Position numbers and translations under genes: made by a program. Source: Streptomyces koelreuteriae (GTDB lineage: Bacteria; Actinomycetota; Actinomycetes; Streptomycetales; Streptomycetaceae). From it: a DNA stretch of 64,000 nt. Every line of letters starts with the position of its first letter. Positions within the stretch are counted from its first letter, which is position 1. Of this stretch, positions 7,563 to 15,423 are shown in pieces. The notes beneath the pieces were generated by a model. It did no database searches, had not been told where the DNA came from, and saw only the letters and a program-made list of their open reading frames with translations. The stretch covers positions 3,782,001-3,846,000 of the forward strand of contig NZ_CP075896.1 in the NCBI RefSeq assembly GCF_018604545.1, read 5' to 3'.

Positions 7563-8763
7563 GGCGGGCCTTGGCCGCTGTCCCCCGGCCGGACGGACGG
7601 TGCGCCCGCACCACCCGCGACCGGCGGCCCGGGTCGCCGGCCCGTTCGAAGGAGCGGAACGCGGCGCAGCAGACCGCGAGGGCCAGGGCGAACACCGGGA
7701 ACCACAGAAGCCGGACCCCGACCCAGTCCAGACCGTCGGGCCGCGTGTGCAGCCCGGGGAGCCGCCCCGCGAGGAGGCCGGTGGCCGTCGTGGCCATCAG
7801 GGCCGTCTGGTGCCACAGGAAGAGGGTCATCGCCGAGAGGTTGACGAGCGCCACCGCCGCCCAGGCCACGGGCCGGCGCATCGCGCGGCGCAGCCGCTCC
7901 CGCAGCAGCAGGGCGAGACCGCACTGGGCCAGGCCGAAGGTGACGACGGCCAGCGACGGCGGGTCCAGGTTGGACATGCCCTCGCCCGGGACGCCGACCA
8001 TCGACGCCGGGTAGCCGGCGAACACGACGAGCACGGCGGTCGCCGCCGCACCGCAGCCGAGCAGCACCCAGCCCGCCCGACGGCCCTCCAGCTCGCCCCG
8101 GGTCCAGGCCGCGCCCAGGGTGTAGGGCACCGTCCAGCCCGCCACCACGTTCACCCAGCCCAGCCAGGCGGGGCCACCCAGGCCGAACCGCACAAGGTCC
8201 ACATGCAGTACGACGGCCAGCGGCCACAGCGGGTTCAGCCGGGTCAGCAACGGGGTCGCCGCCGTCAGCACGGCGAACACCACGAGGAACCACAAGGGTG
8301 ACAGCGCCAGTTTGACCAGGGTGCGGACCGTCCCGAACTCGGCGCCCGACAGCAGCAGCGCGCACCCGGCGACCGTCCACAGGCCGAGGACGGCCGCGAC
8401 CGGCTTGAACAACCGGGTCAGACGGCCCGTCAGCCAGCGGTGGTACGGGACGCCCCGGGCGCGGGCAGCGGCATAACCACGCGTGGCAACATGGCCGCCG
8501 ACCAGGAAGAACACGGCGAGGGTCTGGAGCAGCCAGGAGACGGGTGTCAGCCAGGGCATGTCCTTGAGCGGGCTCGCCGTGCGCAGGGCGCTGCCGTCGG
8601 AGACCAGGGCGGTGACCAGCCAGTGGCCGAGGACGACACCGAGCACCGCGGCGGCGCGCAGGGCATCCACGGCCCGGTCCCGGCCGGCCGGGGTGGCCGT
8701 ACCGACGCGGTCGGCGCCGTGGAGCACCAGATGCCGGAGGCGTCGTACGCCGACGTCAGTCAT
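7555..8763 (-). CDS. Membrane acyltransferase, acyltransferase-3 family
   Basis: 402 residues with about ten hydrophobic helices. The N-terminal signature RDRAVDALRAAAVLGVVLGHW matches the acyltransferase-3 family, where the conserved Arg-x10-His region (here ending in GHW) forms the catalytic site. These proteins transfer acyl groups across the membrane to sugars, peptidoglycan or secondary metabolites. The ATG overlaps the hydrolase stop by 8 nt, and its own stop overlaps the kinase-2 start. It is therefore co-translated with an exported hydrolase and a two-component system, which suggests regulated envelope modification. Substrate is unknown. Confidence 0.88.
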   Translation of the reverse strand: MTDVGVRRLRHLVLHGADRVGTATPAGRDRAVDALRAAAVLGVVLGHWLVTALVSDGSALRTASPLKDMPWLTPVSWLLQTLAVFFLVGGHVATRGYAAARARGVPYHRWLTGRLTRLFKPVAAVLGLWTVAGCALLLSGAEFGTVRTLVKLALSPLWFLVVFAVLTAATPLLTRLNPLWPLAVVLHVDLVRFGLGGPAWLGWVNVVAGWTVPYTLGAAWTRGELEGRRAGWVLLGCGAAATAVLVVFAGYPASMVGVPGEGMSNLDPPSLAVVTFGLAQCGLALLLRERLRRAMRRPVAWAAVALVNLSAMTLFLWHQTALMATTATGLLAGRLPGLHTRPDGLDWVGVRLLWFPVFALALAVCCAAFRSFERAGDPGRRSRVVRAHRPSGRGTAAKARHV

Positions 8764-9883
8764 GGGTCACCGCCTCGGTCTCGCCCAGGACGATCCGGGT
8801 CAGGTTGGCCAGGGAGGTCGTACCGGGCCTGAAGTAGTCGCTGTGGCCGCCGTCGCCGGCCGCGAAGACCCGGGCGCCGAAGGCCGGGGAGACGGGGTCG
8901 GTGCCGAAGCCGACGGTGGTGCCGAACAGGTCCGCGCTGACATGGGGGACGTTCGCCACCCAGTCGTCGCCGCCGAGGGCCGCCCAGACGCGGGCGCGGG
9001 TGCGCAGGCCGGCGGCGGTGTCCGCGCCGGTGCCGGGGCTGCCGACGAGCGCGAGATCGTCGACGGCGAGCCCGGCGGCGGCACGCCCGCAGACGACCGA
9101 GCCGTACGAGTGGCACAGCAGCGAGATACGCGGCCCGTCACCCGCTATGGCCCGCAGGTCGGAGACCAGGGCGCGCAGCCGCGGGGCCGCCTGCTCCGCC
9201 CTGCCGGTCGTGGTGACCGTCGTGCTGACCGTGCCCGGCGTCTCATAGCCCAGCCAGGCCACCACCGCGGTGCGCGTGCCCGCCGGGGCCTTCCGGACGA
9301 GCTGCCGGTGCAGCGCGGCGGCGGCCGCGTGGAACCGGCCGTAGGTGTCGAGGCTCGTGTCGGAGCCGGGGACCAGGACGGCGATCCGGTCGGCCCGGGC
9401 GAGGTCGCCCAGCACCTCCGTGACCTGCCCGGGGCCGCGGCCGTCGAAGGCGAGGAGATGCCGGGCCGGGGCGGCCAGGGAACGGTCCGTCGCGGCCCGG
9501 GCCCGCTCGTGACGGCCCGCGGCCATCCGGGCCGCCGAGGCGGCGTTGGCGCGGTTGGCCGCGTACGCCTCGTCCAGCGTCGACGCGTTGAGCGGAGCGA
9601 GGGAGGCGGGTGCGGGAGCGGGGATCTCCGGCCGGGCCGCGCCGGACAGAGGGAGAACCACCGCACCCGTGACGAGCGCGGCGAGCACGGCTCTGCGCCA
9701 TCGGCCGCGGCGACGCCGAAGGCCGGGGCGGTTTCCGCCCGCGTCTCCGTCGCTGCGGCCGCCGTCGCCTCGGCCGCCGTCGCTTCGGCCGCCGTCGCCC
9801 CGGCCACCCTCACGGCTGCCGTCACGGCTGCCGTCACGGCGGTACCTCGATGCGGACCCCATGGTCGTCCCCCTCCAGCGCAC
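8756..9883 (-). CDS. Exported alpha/beta hydrolase (DUF1023 family)
   Basis: 375 residues from ATG 9883; a second ATG at 9862 gives 368. After a repetitive Arg/Gly/Asp/Ser-rich N-terminus (units like GDGGRSD, residues about 20-50) comes a membrane-spanning or signal stretch (RRAVLAALVTGAVVLPLSG). The alpha/beta hydrolase domain has nucleophile-elbow CHSYGSVVCG, a downstream GDDDWV-like segment and a late GGHSDYF with the likely catalytic His. DUF1023 proteins are predicted esterases or lipases acting outside the membrane. It is the first gene of the operon with the acyltransferase and TCS 2. The palindrome and 17-bp motif upstream (9968-9992) probably control it. Confidence 0.85.
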   Translation of the reverse strand: MRWRGTTMGSASRYRRDGSRDGSREGGRGDGGRSDGGRGDGGRSDGDAGGNRPGLRRRRGRWRRAVLAALVTGAVVLPLSGAARPEIPAPAPASLAPLNASTLDEAYAANRANAASAARMAAGRHERARAATDRSLAAPARHLLAFDGRGPGQVTEVLGDLARADRIAVLVPGSDTSLDTYGRFHAAAAALHRQLVRKAPAGTRTAVVAWLGYETPGTVSTTVTTTGRAEQAAPRLRALVSDLRAIAGDGPRISLLCHSYGSVVCGRAAAGLAVDDLALVGSPGTGADTAAGLRTRARVWAALGGDDWVANVPHVSADLFGTTVGFGTDPVSPAFGARVFAAGDGGHSDYFRPGTTSLANLTRIVLGETEAVTHD

Positions 9884-9967
9884 CCGGCCATCGGGTCTGC
9901 ACGGAAGGGAAGTTACGGAGCGGGAGGCGTCGTCCGCGTCCCACCAAGGAACTCACCTGCGGAGTAG

Positions 9968-9992
9968 CTCTCAAGTACTACGGGTATACCCG
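9968..9992 (-). promoter_or_regulatory. Candidate operator (copy 2) with adjoining palindrome, upstream of the hydrolase operon
   Basis: ctctcaagtactacggg (9968-9984) matches the 5411 copy in 16 of 17 bases. It runs into a perfect 12-bp palindrome, cgggtatacccg (9981-9992). It lies about 85 bp upstream of the hydrolase start. Confidence 0.5.
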
Positions 9993-10025
9993 GGGACCAC
10001 CCACGGGTTCCCTCAGGAAAGCCTC

Positions 10026-10892
10026 TCACCAGGCCAGTTGCTCGATCTCCTGAGCCACGACGGCGCACGCGTCCGCCGCAGGGTCGATGAGCGGGAAGTG
10101 CCCGACACCCTCCAGAAGCGTCACCCCCACCATCTCCCCGGCCTTCGCCGCCGCCTCCGCGTACGACTCGGCGACCGTCTGCGGCACATCGAGGTCCGCT
10201 CGCCCCTGGACGAGGGCCGTGGCGATGCCGGTCGGCAGCAGCAGCGCCGGGTCCGCGTACGGCTGCCGCTCGGCGAAGTGCTCGTCCCCGCCCAGGAGTT
10301 GGCGCACAGCGCCCCCGCACACGTCCAGCTTGTCGGCGACCGCGAAGTCCGCGATCGGCGCGAGGGCGACCACGCCCCGCAGCGCCGCCGAACCGCCACT
10401 GCGCCAGGGCGAGTCGACGGGCAGGACGTGCCGGGCGGCGCCCCACAGCGCGAGGTGCCCGCCCGCCGAGTGGCCGGTGAGGACCGTACGGCGCGGGTCG
10501 GCCTGCGGCAGCAGCTCCCGTACCAGCGCCGGGAGGGCGTCCAGCGCGGCGGCCACGTCGTCGAAGGTGTCGGGCCAGCGGCCGGCGAGGGAGTCGTTCT
10601 CGCCACCGCACCGGTACTCGGCACTGGCCACGGCCAGTCCCCGACGGGCGAGGAAGTCCGCGAACGGGCTGATGTGACGCCGGTCGTACGGCGCCCGCCA
10701 GGCACCGCCGTGCAGCACGAGGACGACCGGGGCGGGCCCGCCCGGGCCGGCCTCCGCGCGCGGGGCGTAGAAGTCGATCACCTGGTCGGGGTGGTCGCCG
10801 TAGGCGGCGGTGGCGTCGGGGCCGACGGGCTCGTGGGAGAACACCGACTTCTCCTCGGCAGCGGCCCGTGCTGCTGCGACGTCGTCCGACAT
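10026..10892 (-). CDS. kynB: Alpha/beta hydrolase, probable kynurenine formamidase
   Basis: 288 residues of the esterase/kynurenine-formamidase type. It has the oxyanion motif HGGAW (about residue 62), nucleophile GHSAGGHLA, a late Asp (GRADLDVPQ) and catalytic His (GVGHFPLID). It lies downstream of tryptophan 2,3-dioxygenase and kynureninase on the same strand, which supports hydrolysis of N-formylkynurenine to kynurenine, the missing middle step. The 311-bp gap before it contains a hairpin and a tandem repeat, so it may have its own promoter. The alternative is a general carboxylesterase; the serine-type fold differs from the metal-dependent KynB of Pseudomonas. Confidence 0.8.
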   Translation of the reverse strand: MSDDVAAARAAAEEKSVFSHEPVGPDATAAYGDHPDQVIDFYAPRAEAGPGGPAPVVLVLHGGAWRAPYDRRHISPFADFLARRGLAVASAEYRCGGENDSLAGRWPDTFDDVAAALDALPALVRELLPQADPRRTVLTGHSAGGHLALWGAARHVLPVDSPWRSGGSAALRGVVALAPIADFAVADKLDVCGGAVRQLLGGDEHFAERQPYADPALLLPTGIATALVQGRADLDVPQTVAESYAEAAAKAGEMVGVTLLEGVGHFPLIDPAADACAVVAQEIEQLAW

Positions 10893-11077
10893 GCTCCAAC
10901 CTTCCAGCGAAACGAGCGAGAACGTACGGGCGGACCAGGTCAGAAGTCGGCCGTTGGCCGGGACGGTACCAGGCGGGTGACATGCGCGGACACGTGGATG
11001 TCACGCTGGGTGAAGATGGGGCGGTTCAGCCGTTTCCTTGCGTCTGGGGCGAGTTGCCGACGAACGGGCTGGGAAAC

Positions 11078-11107
11078 GAACGGCCCCCGCGGCGGCAGGG
11101 GCCGTTC
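11078..11107 (-). terminator. Hairpin downstream of kynU
   Basis: gaacggcccc and ggggccgttc form a perfect 10-bp stem with a 10-nt loop, about 100 bp past the kynureninase stop. The right arm is also the first unit of the 14-bp tandem repeat, so every repeat unit can compete for pairing with the left arm. No U-tract follows. Confidence 0.5.
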
Positions 11108-11194
11108 GTCAGGGGCCGTCCGTCAGGGGCCGTTCGTCAAGGCCCGTCCGTCACGGCCCGTCCGTCAGGGGCCGTTCGTCAGGGGCCGTCCGTC
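11097..11194 (+). repeat. Seven tandem copies of a 14-bp unit
   Basis: The consensus aggggccgtycgtc is repeated seven times head-to-tail without spacers. Units 1, 3 and 6 are identical (ttcgtc type), units 2 and 7 are identical (tccgtc type), and units 4 and 5 are degenerate (aaggcccg, acggcccg). The array ends 10 bp from the kynureninase stop and lies between kynU and the formamidase gene. Confidence 0.92.
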
Positions 11195-11203
11195 ACGCTC
11201 GGC

Positions 11204-12394
11204 TCACGCGAGGGACAGCGTCTCCGCCAGCACCCGCGCCGCCCGCTCCACATCGGCGAAGCCCACGTACAGCGGCGTGAACCCGAAGCGCAGCACGTCA
11301 GGCGCCCGGAAGTCTCCGACCACACCCCGCTCGATCAGCCGTTTCATCACCTCTCCGGCGTCGTCGCAGCGCAGGGCGATCTGGCTGCCCCGCTCCGCGT
11401 GCGCCACCGGCGTCAGGCACTCGACCCTGCCCTCGGGCACGTACTCCGCCACGCAGTCGAGGAAGAAGTCCGTCAGCGCGAGGGACTTGGCCCGCACCCC
11501 CTCGACCGGCACCCCGTCCCACACCTCCAGGGCCGCCTCCAGGGCGAGCATGGAGAGGATGTCGGGCGTGCCGACCCGGCCGCGCAGTGCACCGGAGGCC
11601 GGTTCATAAGCAGGACGCATGCCGAACGGCTCGGTGTGGGAGTTCCAGCCGGGCAGCGGGGAGTCGAAGCGGTCCTGCAGCTCCCGGCGTACGTACAGGT
11701 ACGCCGGTGAACCCGGGCCGCCGTTCAGGTACTTGTAGGTGCAGCCGACGGCCAGGTCCACCCCGTGCTCGTCGAGCCCGACCGGCAGGGCGCCCGCGCT
11801 GTGGCACAGGTCCCAGACGGCGAGCGCGCCCGCCTCGCGCACGGCGGCCGTCAGGGACGGCAGGTCGTGCAGCCGGCCGCTGCGGTAGTCGACGTGGTTG
11901 AGGAGGACGGCCGCGGTACGGCCGGACAGCGCGCCCGGCACCTCCGCGGGTGTCACCGGCCGCAGGGTGCGGCCGGTCATCCGCGCCGCCGACTCGGCGA
12001 TGTACCCGTCGGTGGGGAAGGTCGTCGCGTCGACGAGGATCTCGTCGCGGTCGTCCCCGGCGAGGCGCACCGCCCCCACGAGTGCCTTGAAGACATTGAC
12101 ACTGGTCGAGTCGCCCACCACGATCTGCCCGGGCGCCGCCCCGACCAGCGGGGCGATCCGGTCACCGATCCGCTCGGGCGCCGTCCACCAGCCGCTCTCC
12201 TCCCAGGACCGGATGCGCAGCTCGCCCCACTGACGCCGTACGACGTCCTCGACCCGCCCGGGCACGACGGCCGGCAACGCGCCGAGCGAGTTGCCGTCCA
12301 GATACACGACCTCGTCGAGGACGAACCCGTCCCGCTTGCCGCGCAGTTCGTCGGCGGCGTCCAGCTTCTCGGCCCTCATCACGAGTTCAGACAT
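11204..12394 (-). CDS. kynU: Kynureninase
   Basis: 396 residues from ATG 12394 (MSELVMRAEKLDAADEL); it overlaps the upstream dioxygenase stop by 8 nt. This PLP enzyme cleaves kynurenine to anthranilate and alanine. Fold-type I features are visible: YLDGNSLGALP near the N-terminus, the phosphate-binding GDSTSVNVFK, the WDLCHSAGALP Asp region, and the PLP lysine in GCTYKYLNGGPGSPAYLYV. Length fits the family. Together with the adjacent dioxygenase and hydrolase it completes tryptophan-to-anthranilate degradation, which in Streptomyces can feed antibiotic precursors. Confidence 0.96.
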   Translation of the reverse strand: MSELVMRAEKLDAADELRGKRDGFVLDEVVYLDGNSLGALPAVVPGRVEDVVRRQWGELRIRSWEESGWWTAPERIGDRIAPLVGAAPGQIVVGDSTSVNVFKALVGAVRLAGDDRDEILVDATTFPTDGYIAESAARMTGRTLRPVTPAEVPGALSGRTAAVLLNHVDYRSGRLHDLPSLTAAVREAGALAVWDLCHSAGALPVGLDEHGVDLAVGCTYKYLNGGPGSPAYLYVRRELQDRFDSPLPGWNSHTEPFGMRPAYEPASGALRGRVGTPDILSMLALEAALEVWDGVPVEGVRAKSLALTDFFLDCVAEYVPEGRVECLTPVAHAERGSQIALRCDDAGEVMKRLIERGVVGDFRAPDVLRFGFTPLYVGFADVERAARVLAETLSLA

Positions 12395-13217
12395 AGGACC
12401 GCGCCGTCCACAGCTCGGGGAAGACGTTCTTCTGCGCCCGCTTCTCCAGCCAGGCCACCCCGGCGGAGCCGCCCGTGCCGGTCTTGGAGCCCATCGCGCG
12501 GCGGGTGGCGACCAGATGGTCGTTGCGCCAGCGCCACACCAGTTCGGCGACATCGCTCAGCGCCTCGCCCAGCCGGGCCAGTCCGTCGCTCTCGTCACCC
12601 GAGTAGACGGCCGTCCAGGCCGCCTCCACCTCCGGCGACGGCTCGTAGCGCTTCGCCACGTCCCGCCCCAGCACGGCCTCCGGGACGTCGTACCCGCGCC
12701 GCGCGAGCAGCCGTACGACCTCGTCGTACAGGCTCGGCTCGTGCAGGGCCTTCTCCAGCTCGGCGTGCACACGCGGGGCGCCCCGGTGCGGGACGAGCAT
12801 CGACGCGGACTTCTCGCCGAGCAGGAACTCCATCCGCCGGTACATCGCCGACTGGAAGCCGGAGCCCTCGCCGAGGGCGCTGCGGTACGAGTTGAACTGG
12901 GCGGGCGTGAGCTGGGCGAGCGGCCTCCAGGAGGCGTTGAGCGCCTCCAGCTCACGCACGGACCGCTTCAGCGCGGCGGTCGCGGTGGGGATGTCGTCGC
13001 CGCGCAGTGCGCGGGCCGCCGTCTCCCACTCGTGGACGATGACGGTGAACCACAGCTCCATCACCTGGGTCGTCACCAGGAAGACCATCTCTCCGGGGTC
13101 GTCGGAGAGGGTGTGCTGGAGGTGGGTGAGCACGTCCGCCTTGACGTAGTCCTCGTACGGCGTCGTGCCGGCGAAATCGAGATGCGGGGTCTCGGGCTCG
13201 TGAGCCTCGTGGGACAT
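12387..13217 (-). CDS. kynA: Tryptophan 2,3-dioxygenase
   Basis: 276 residues from ATG 13217, which has a clear SD (ggagacagcg-ATG); the longer frame upstream is not coding. This cytosolic heme dioxygenase oxidises L-Trp to N-formylkynurenine. Family segments seen include TPYEDYVKADVLTHLQH, the distal-His region VFLVTTQVMELWF, FNSYRSALGEGSGFQSAMYR for substrate binding, and the proximal WRWRNDHLVATRRAMGSKTGTGGSAG. Slightly short, as is normal for bacterial TDO. It is the first gene of the kyn operon and overlaps kynU by 8 nt. Confidence 0.97.
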   Translation of the reverse strand: MSHEAHEPETPHLDFAGTTPYEDYVKADVLTHLQHTLSDDPGEMVFLVTTQVMELWFTVIVHEWETAARALRGDDIPTATAALKRSVRELEALNASWRPLAQLTPAQFNSYRSALGEGSGFQSAMYRRMEFLLGEKSASMLVPHRGAPRVHAELEKALHEPSLYDEVVRLLARRGYDVPEAVLGRDVAKRYEPSPEVEAAWTAVYSGDESDGLARLGEALSDVAELVWRWRNDHLVATRRAMGSKTGTGGSAGVAWLEKRAQKNVFPELWTARSYV

Positions 13218-13325
13218 CGCTGTCTCCTGCAGATAACTCCGGGTAGCGGTCCGCCCCTGCCGAATTCCGGCACGGGGGCCCCGGTCCCCAGGGGCATACT
13301 CCGCAATAATCCCCCGGAACCGCAA

Positions 13326-13350
13326 GGCCCGCCCGCTCAGCGGACGGGCC
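13326..13350 (-). terminator. Hairpin between DUF3151 gene and kynA
   Basis: ggcccgcccgct / agcggacgggcc forms a 12-bp stem with one mismatch and a minimal loop, 20 bp after the DUF3151 stop. It separates that gene from the kyn operon. Confidence 0.7.
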
Positions 13351-13369
13351 TCGCGAGCACAGACCGCTG

Positions 13370-13783
13370 TCAGCCCAGGACCTGCGCCGCCGTCGGCGAG
13401 GAGTCCTTGAGGAACTGGGAGCAGCGCTCGTACTCCTCCTGCTCGCCGATCGTCTGCGCGGCGCGGGCAAGGGCGTGCAGGGCGCGCAGGAAGCCGCGGT
13501 TCGGCTCGTGCTCCCACGGCACCGGGCCGTGGCCCTTCCAGCCGCTGCGGCGCAGGGCGTCCAGGCCGCGGTGGTAGCCCGTGCGGGCGTACGCGTACGA
13601 CTCCACGGCAGCGCCCCGCTCGAACGCCTCGTCGGCGAGCTGCGCCCAGGCGAGCGAGGAGGTCGGATGCGCGGCGGCCACGTCGACCGGCGCGGTACCC
13701 GACGCGAGCAGTTCCCGGGGCCCGGGGTCGTCGGGGAGGTGAGTCGGGGGCGGACCCCCGAGAAGGTTCTCGTGAATGGACAT
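13370..13783 (-). CDS. DUF3151 family protein
   Basis: 137 residues from ATG 13783 (MSIHENLLGGPPPTHLP), a start that matches the characteristic N-terminus of this actinobacterial family. The protein is soluble, alpha-helical and TPR-like in look (SSLAWAQLADEAFERGAAVESYAYARTGYHRGLDALRRSGWKG). Function is unknown. It is commonly found near fba in Streptomyces. A terminator-like hairpin lies just downstream. Confidence 0.85.
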   Translation of the reverse strand: MSIHENLLGGPPPTHLPDDPGPRELLASGTAPVDVAAAHPTSSLAWAQLADEAFERGAAVESYAYARTGYHRGLDALRRSGWKGHGPVPWEHEPNRGFLRALHALARAAQTIGEQEEYERCSQFLKDSSPTAAQVLG

Positions 13784-13876
13784 GAGGTCAAGTCTGCGCC
13801 ATCCGCGTTCGCGGCGTGCAGTCATGCCCCTGGCCAGCCACAGCAGCACAACGCCCAGCACCTACGACAACGGCTG

Positions 13877-15346
13877 CTACGACAACCGCTTCCGCACCGG
13901 CTCCCCCTCCAACGGAGGCGACGTGACACCCCCGAACGTCCTGCACTCCGGCCGCTTGCAGTCCGGCGGCGGCCTCCGCACCACCGCGAACGCGATCACC
14001 GCCCCCACCACCAACGCCCCCGCGCACCACCCCATCGCCTTGCCGAACGCCGTGTCGAAAGCGGCCGGCTCCCGGTACGCTTCCTCCCCCATCCCCGCCA
14101 GCAGCGGCAGCGCCGCCACCGCCACCAGCCCCGCCGCCCGGGCCGCCGCGTTGTTGATGCCGCTGGCCAGCCCGGCCCGTACGACGCTCACCGAGCCCAG
14201 CACCGTCGCCGTCAGCGGCGCGACCAGCGTGACCATGCCCACCCCGAGCACCACCAGCGCCGGCAGCACATCGGCCCAGTACGACGCCCCCGGCCCCACC
14301 CGCAGCATCAGCAGCATCCCGACGGAGCACAGCAGCGGCCCCACCGTCAGCGGGATCCGCGGCCCGATCCGGTCGGCCAGCTCCCCGGACCGCGCGGACA
14401 GCAGCAGCATCAGCACGGTCGTCGGCAGCAGCGCCGTACCGGCGGCGAGGGCGGAGTAGCCCACGACGACCTGGAGCTGGAGCGTGGCCAGGAAGAAGAA
14501 CCCGCCGAGCGCCGCGTACACACACAGCGTGACGAGGTTGACGGCAGTGAACTGCCGCGACGCGAAGATGTCCGGCGGCATCATCGGCTCGGCCCGCCGC
14601 CGCTCGACGACCACGAACGCGACGGCCGCGGCCACCCCGGCCACCGCCGAGACGGCCACCGGCCAACCGCCCTCACCACCGGCCTCGATCAGCGCGTACG
14701 TCAGCAGCGCCAGCGCCACCGCGCCCAGCACCGCCCCCAGTACGTCGAACCGGCCACGGGCCTCGTCACCGCCCGACTCGGGCACATGGCGCAGCGCCAC
14801 CGGTACGCACACCAGCGCCAGCGGCACGTTCAGCAGGAACACCCACCGCCAGCCCGGCCCGTCCACCAGCCAGCCGCCGACGAACGGCCCGATCGCCGCG
14901 CCGACCCCGCCGAAGCCGGACCACAGACCCACCGCCCGGCCCCGGTCGTCGGGGTGGAAGGACGCCTGGATCAGCGCCAGCGACCCGGGTGTGAGCAGTG
15001 CGCCGCCCACCCCCTGCAACGCACGCGCGGCGATCAGCACACCCGCGTTCGGCGCGATCCCGCACAGCAGGGACGCGACCGCGAACCACACCACGCCGAC
15101 GACGAACACCTTCCGGCGCCCGAACCGGTCCCCCAGCGCCCCGCCCAGCAGGATCAGCCCGGCCAGCGTGACCATGTACGCGTTGACCGTCCACTGCAGG
15201 GCGGACAGGTTCGCGTCGAGGTCCCGGCCGATGCGCGGCAGCGCGACATTGACGACGGTCGAGTCCAGCAGGGCCATGCTGGAGCCGAGGACGGTGGTGA
15301 GCAGGATCCATCGGCCCTGCGGGGAGGCCAGCCGGACATCGGGCAT
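13877..15346 (-). CDS. MFS drug exporter, DHA2 (14-helix) family
   Basis: 489 residues, with about 14 transmembrane segments. DHA2 signatures are visible: motif A GDRFGRRKVFVVG after helix 2, LDSTVVNVALP in helix 1 (motif D1), and the helix-5 antiporter motif in GFGGVGAAIGPFVGGWLVDG. It is a proton-driven multidrug or secondary-metabolite efflux pump of the EmrB/QacA type. It stands alone between the DUF3151 gene and the fba terminator, with no adjacent TetR or MarR regulator. Confidence 0.93.
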   Translation of the reverse strand: MPDVRLASPQGRWILLTTVLGSSMALLDSTVVNVALPRIGRDLDANLSALQWTVNAYMVTLAGLILLGGALGDRFGRRKVFVVGVVWFAVASLLCGIAPNAGVLIAARALQGVGGALLTPGSLALIQASFHPDDRGRAVGLWSGFGGVGAAIGPFVGGWLVDGPGWRWVFLLNVPLALVCVPVALRHVPESGGDEARGRFDVLGAVLGAVALALLTYALIEAGGEGGWPVAVSAVAGVAAAVAFVVVERRRAEPMMPPDIFASRQFTAVNLVTLCVYAALGGFFFLATLQLQVVVGYSALAAGTALLPTTVLMLLLSARSGELADRIGPRIPLTVGPLLCSVGMLLMLRVGPGASYWADVLPALVVLGVGMVTLVAPLTATVLGSVSVVRAGLASGINNAAARAAGLVAVAALPLLAGMGEEAYREPAAFDTAFGKAMGWCAGALVVGAVIAFAVVRRPPPDCKRPECRTFGGVTSPPLEGEPVRKRLS

Positions 15347-15363
15347 GCAGGGAGCATACGGAA

Positions 15364-15393
15364 GAGCCCGGCACCACAGGAGGTGCCGGGCTC
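15364..15393 (-). terminator. fba transcription terminator
   Basis: gagcccggcacc / ggtgccgggctc forms a perfect 12-bp stem with a 6-nt loop, 30 bp downstream of the fba stop and just upstream of the MFS start. Confidence 0.85.
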
Positions 15394-15423
15394 AAGCCGC
15401 GGGAAAGCCGCGAGAACGGGGCC

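Noticed and set aside
11097..11194. CRISPR array
   Set aside because: The 14-bp units are head-to-tail with no unique spacers and no cas genes are present.
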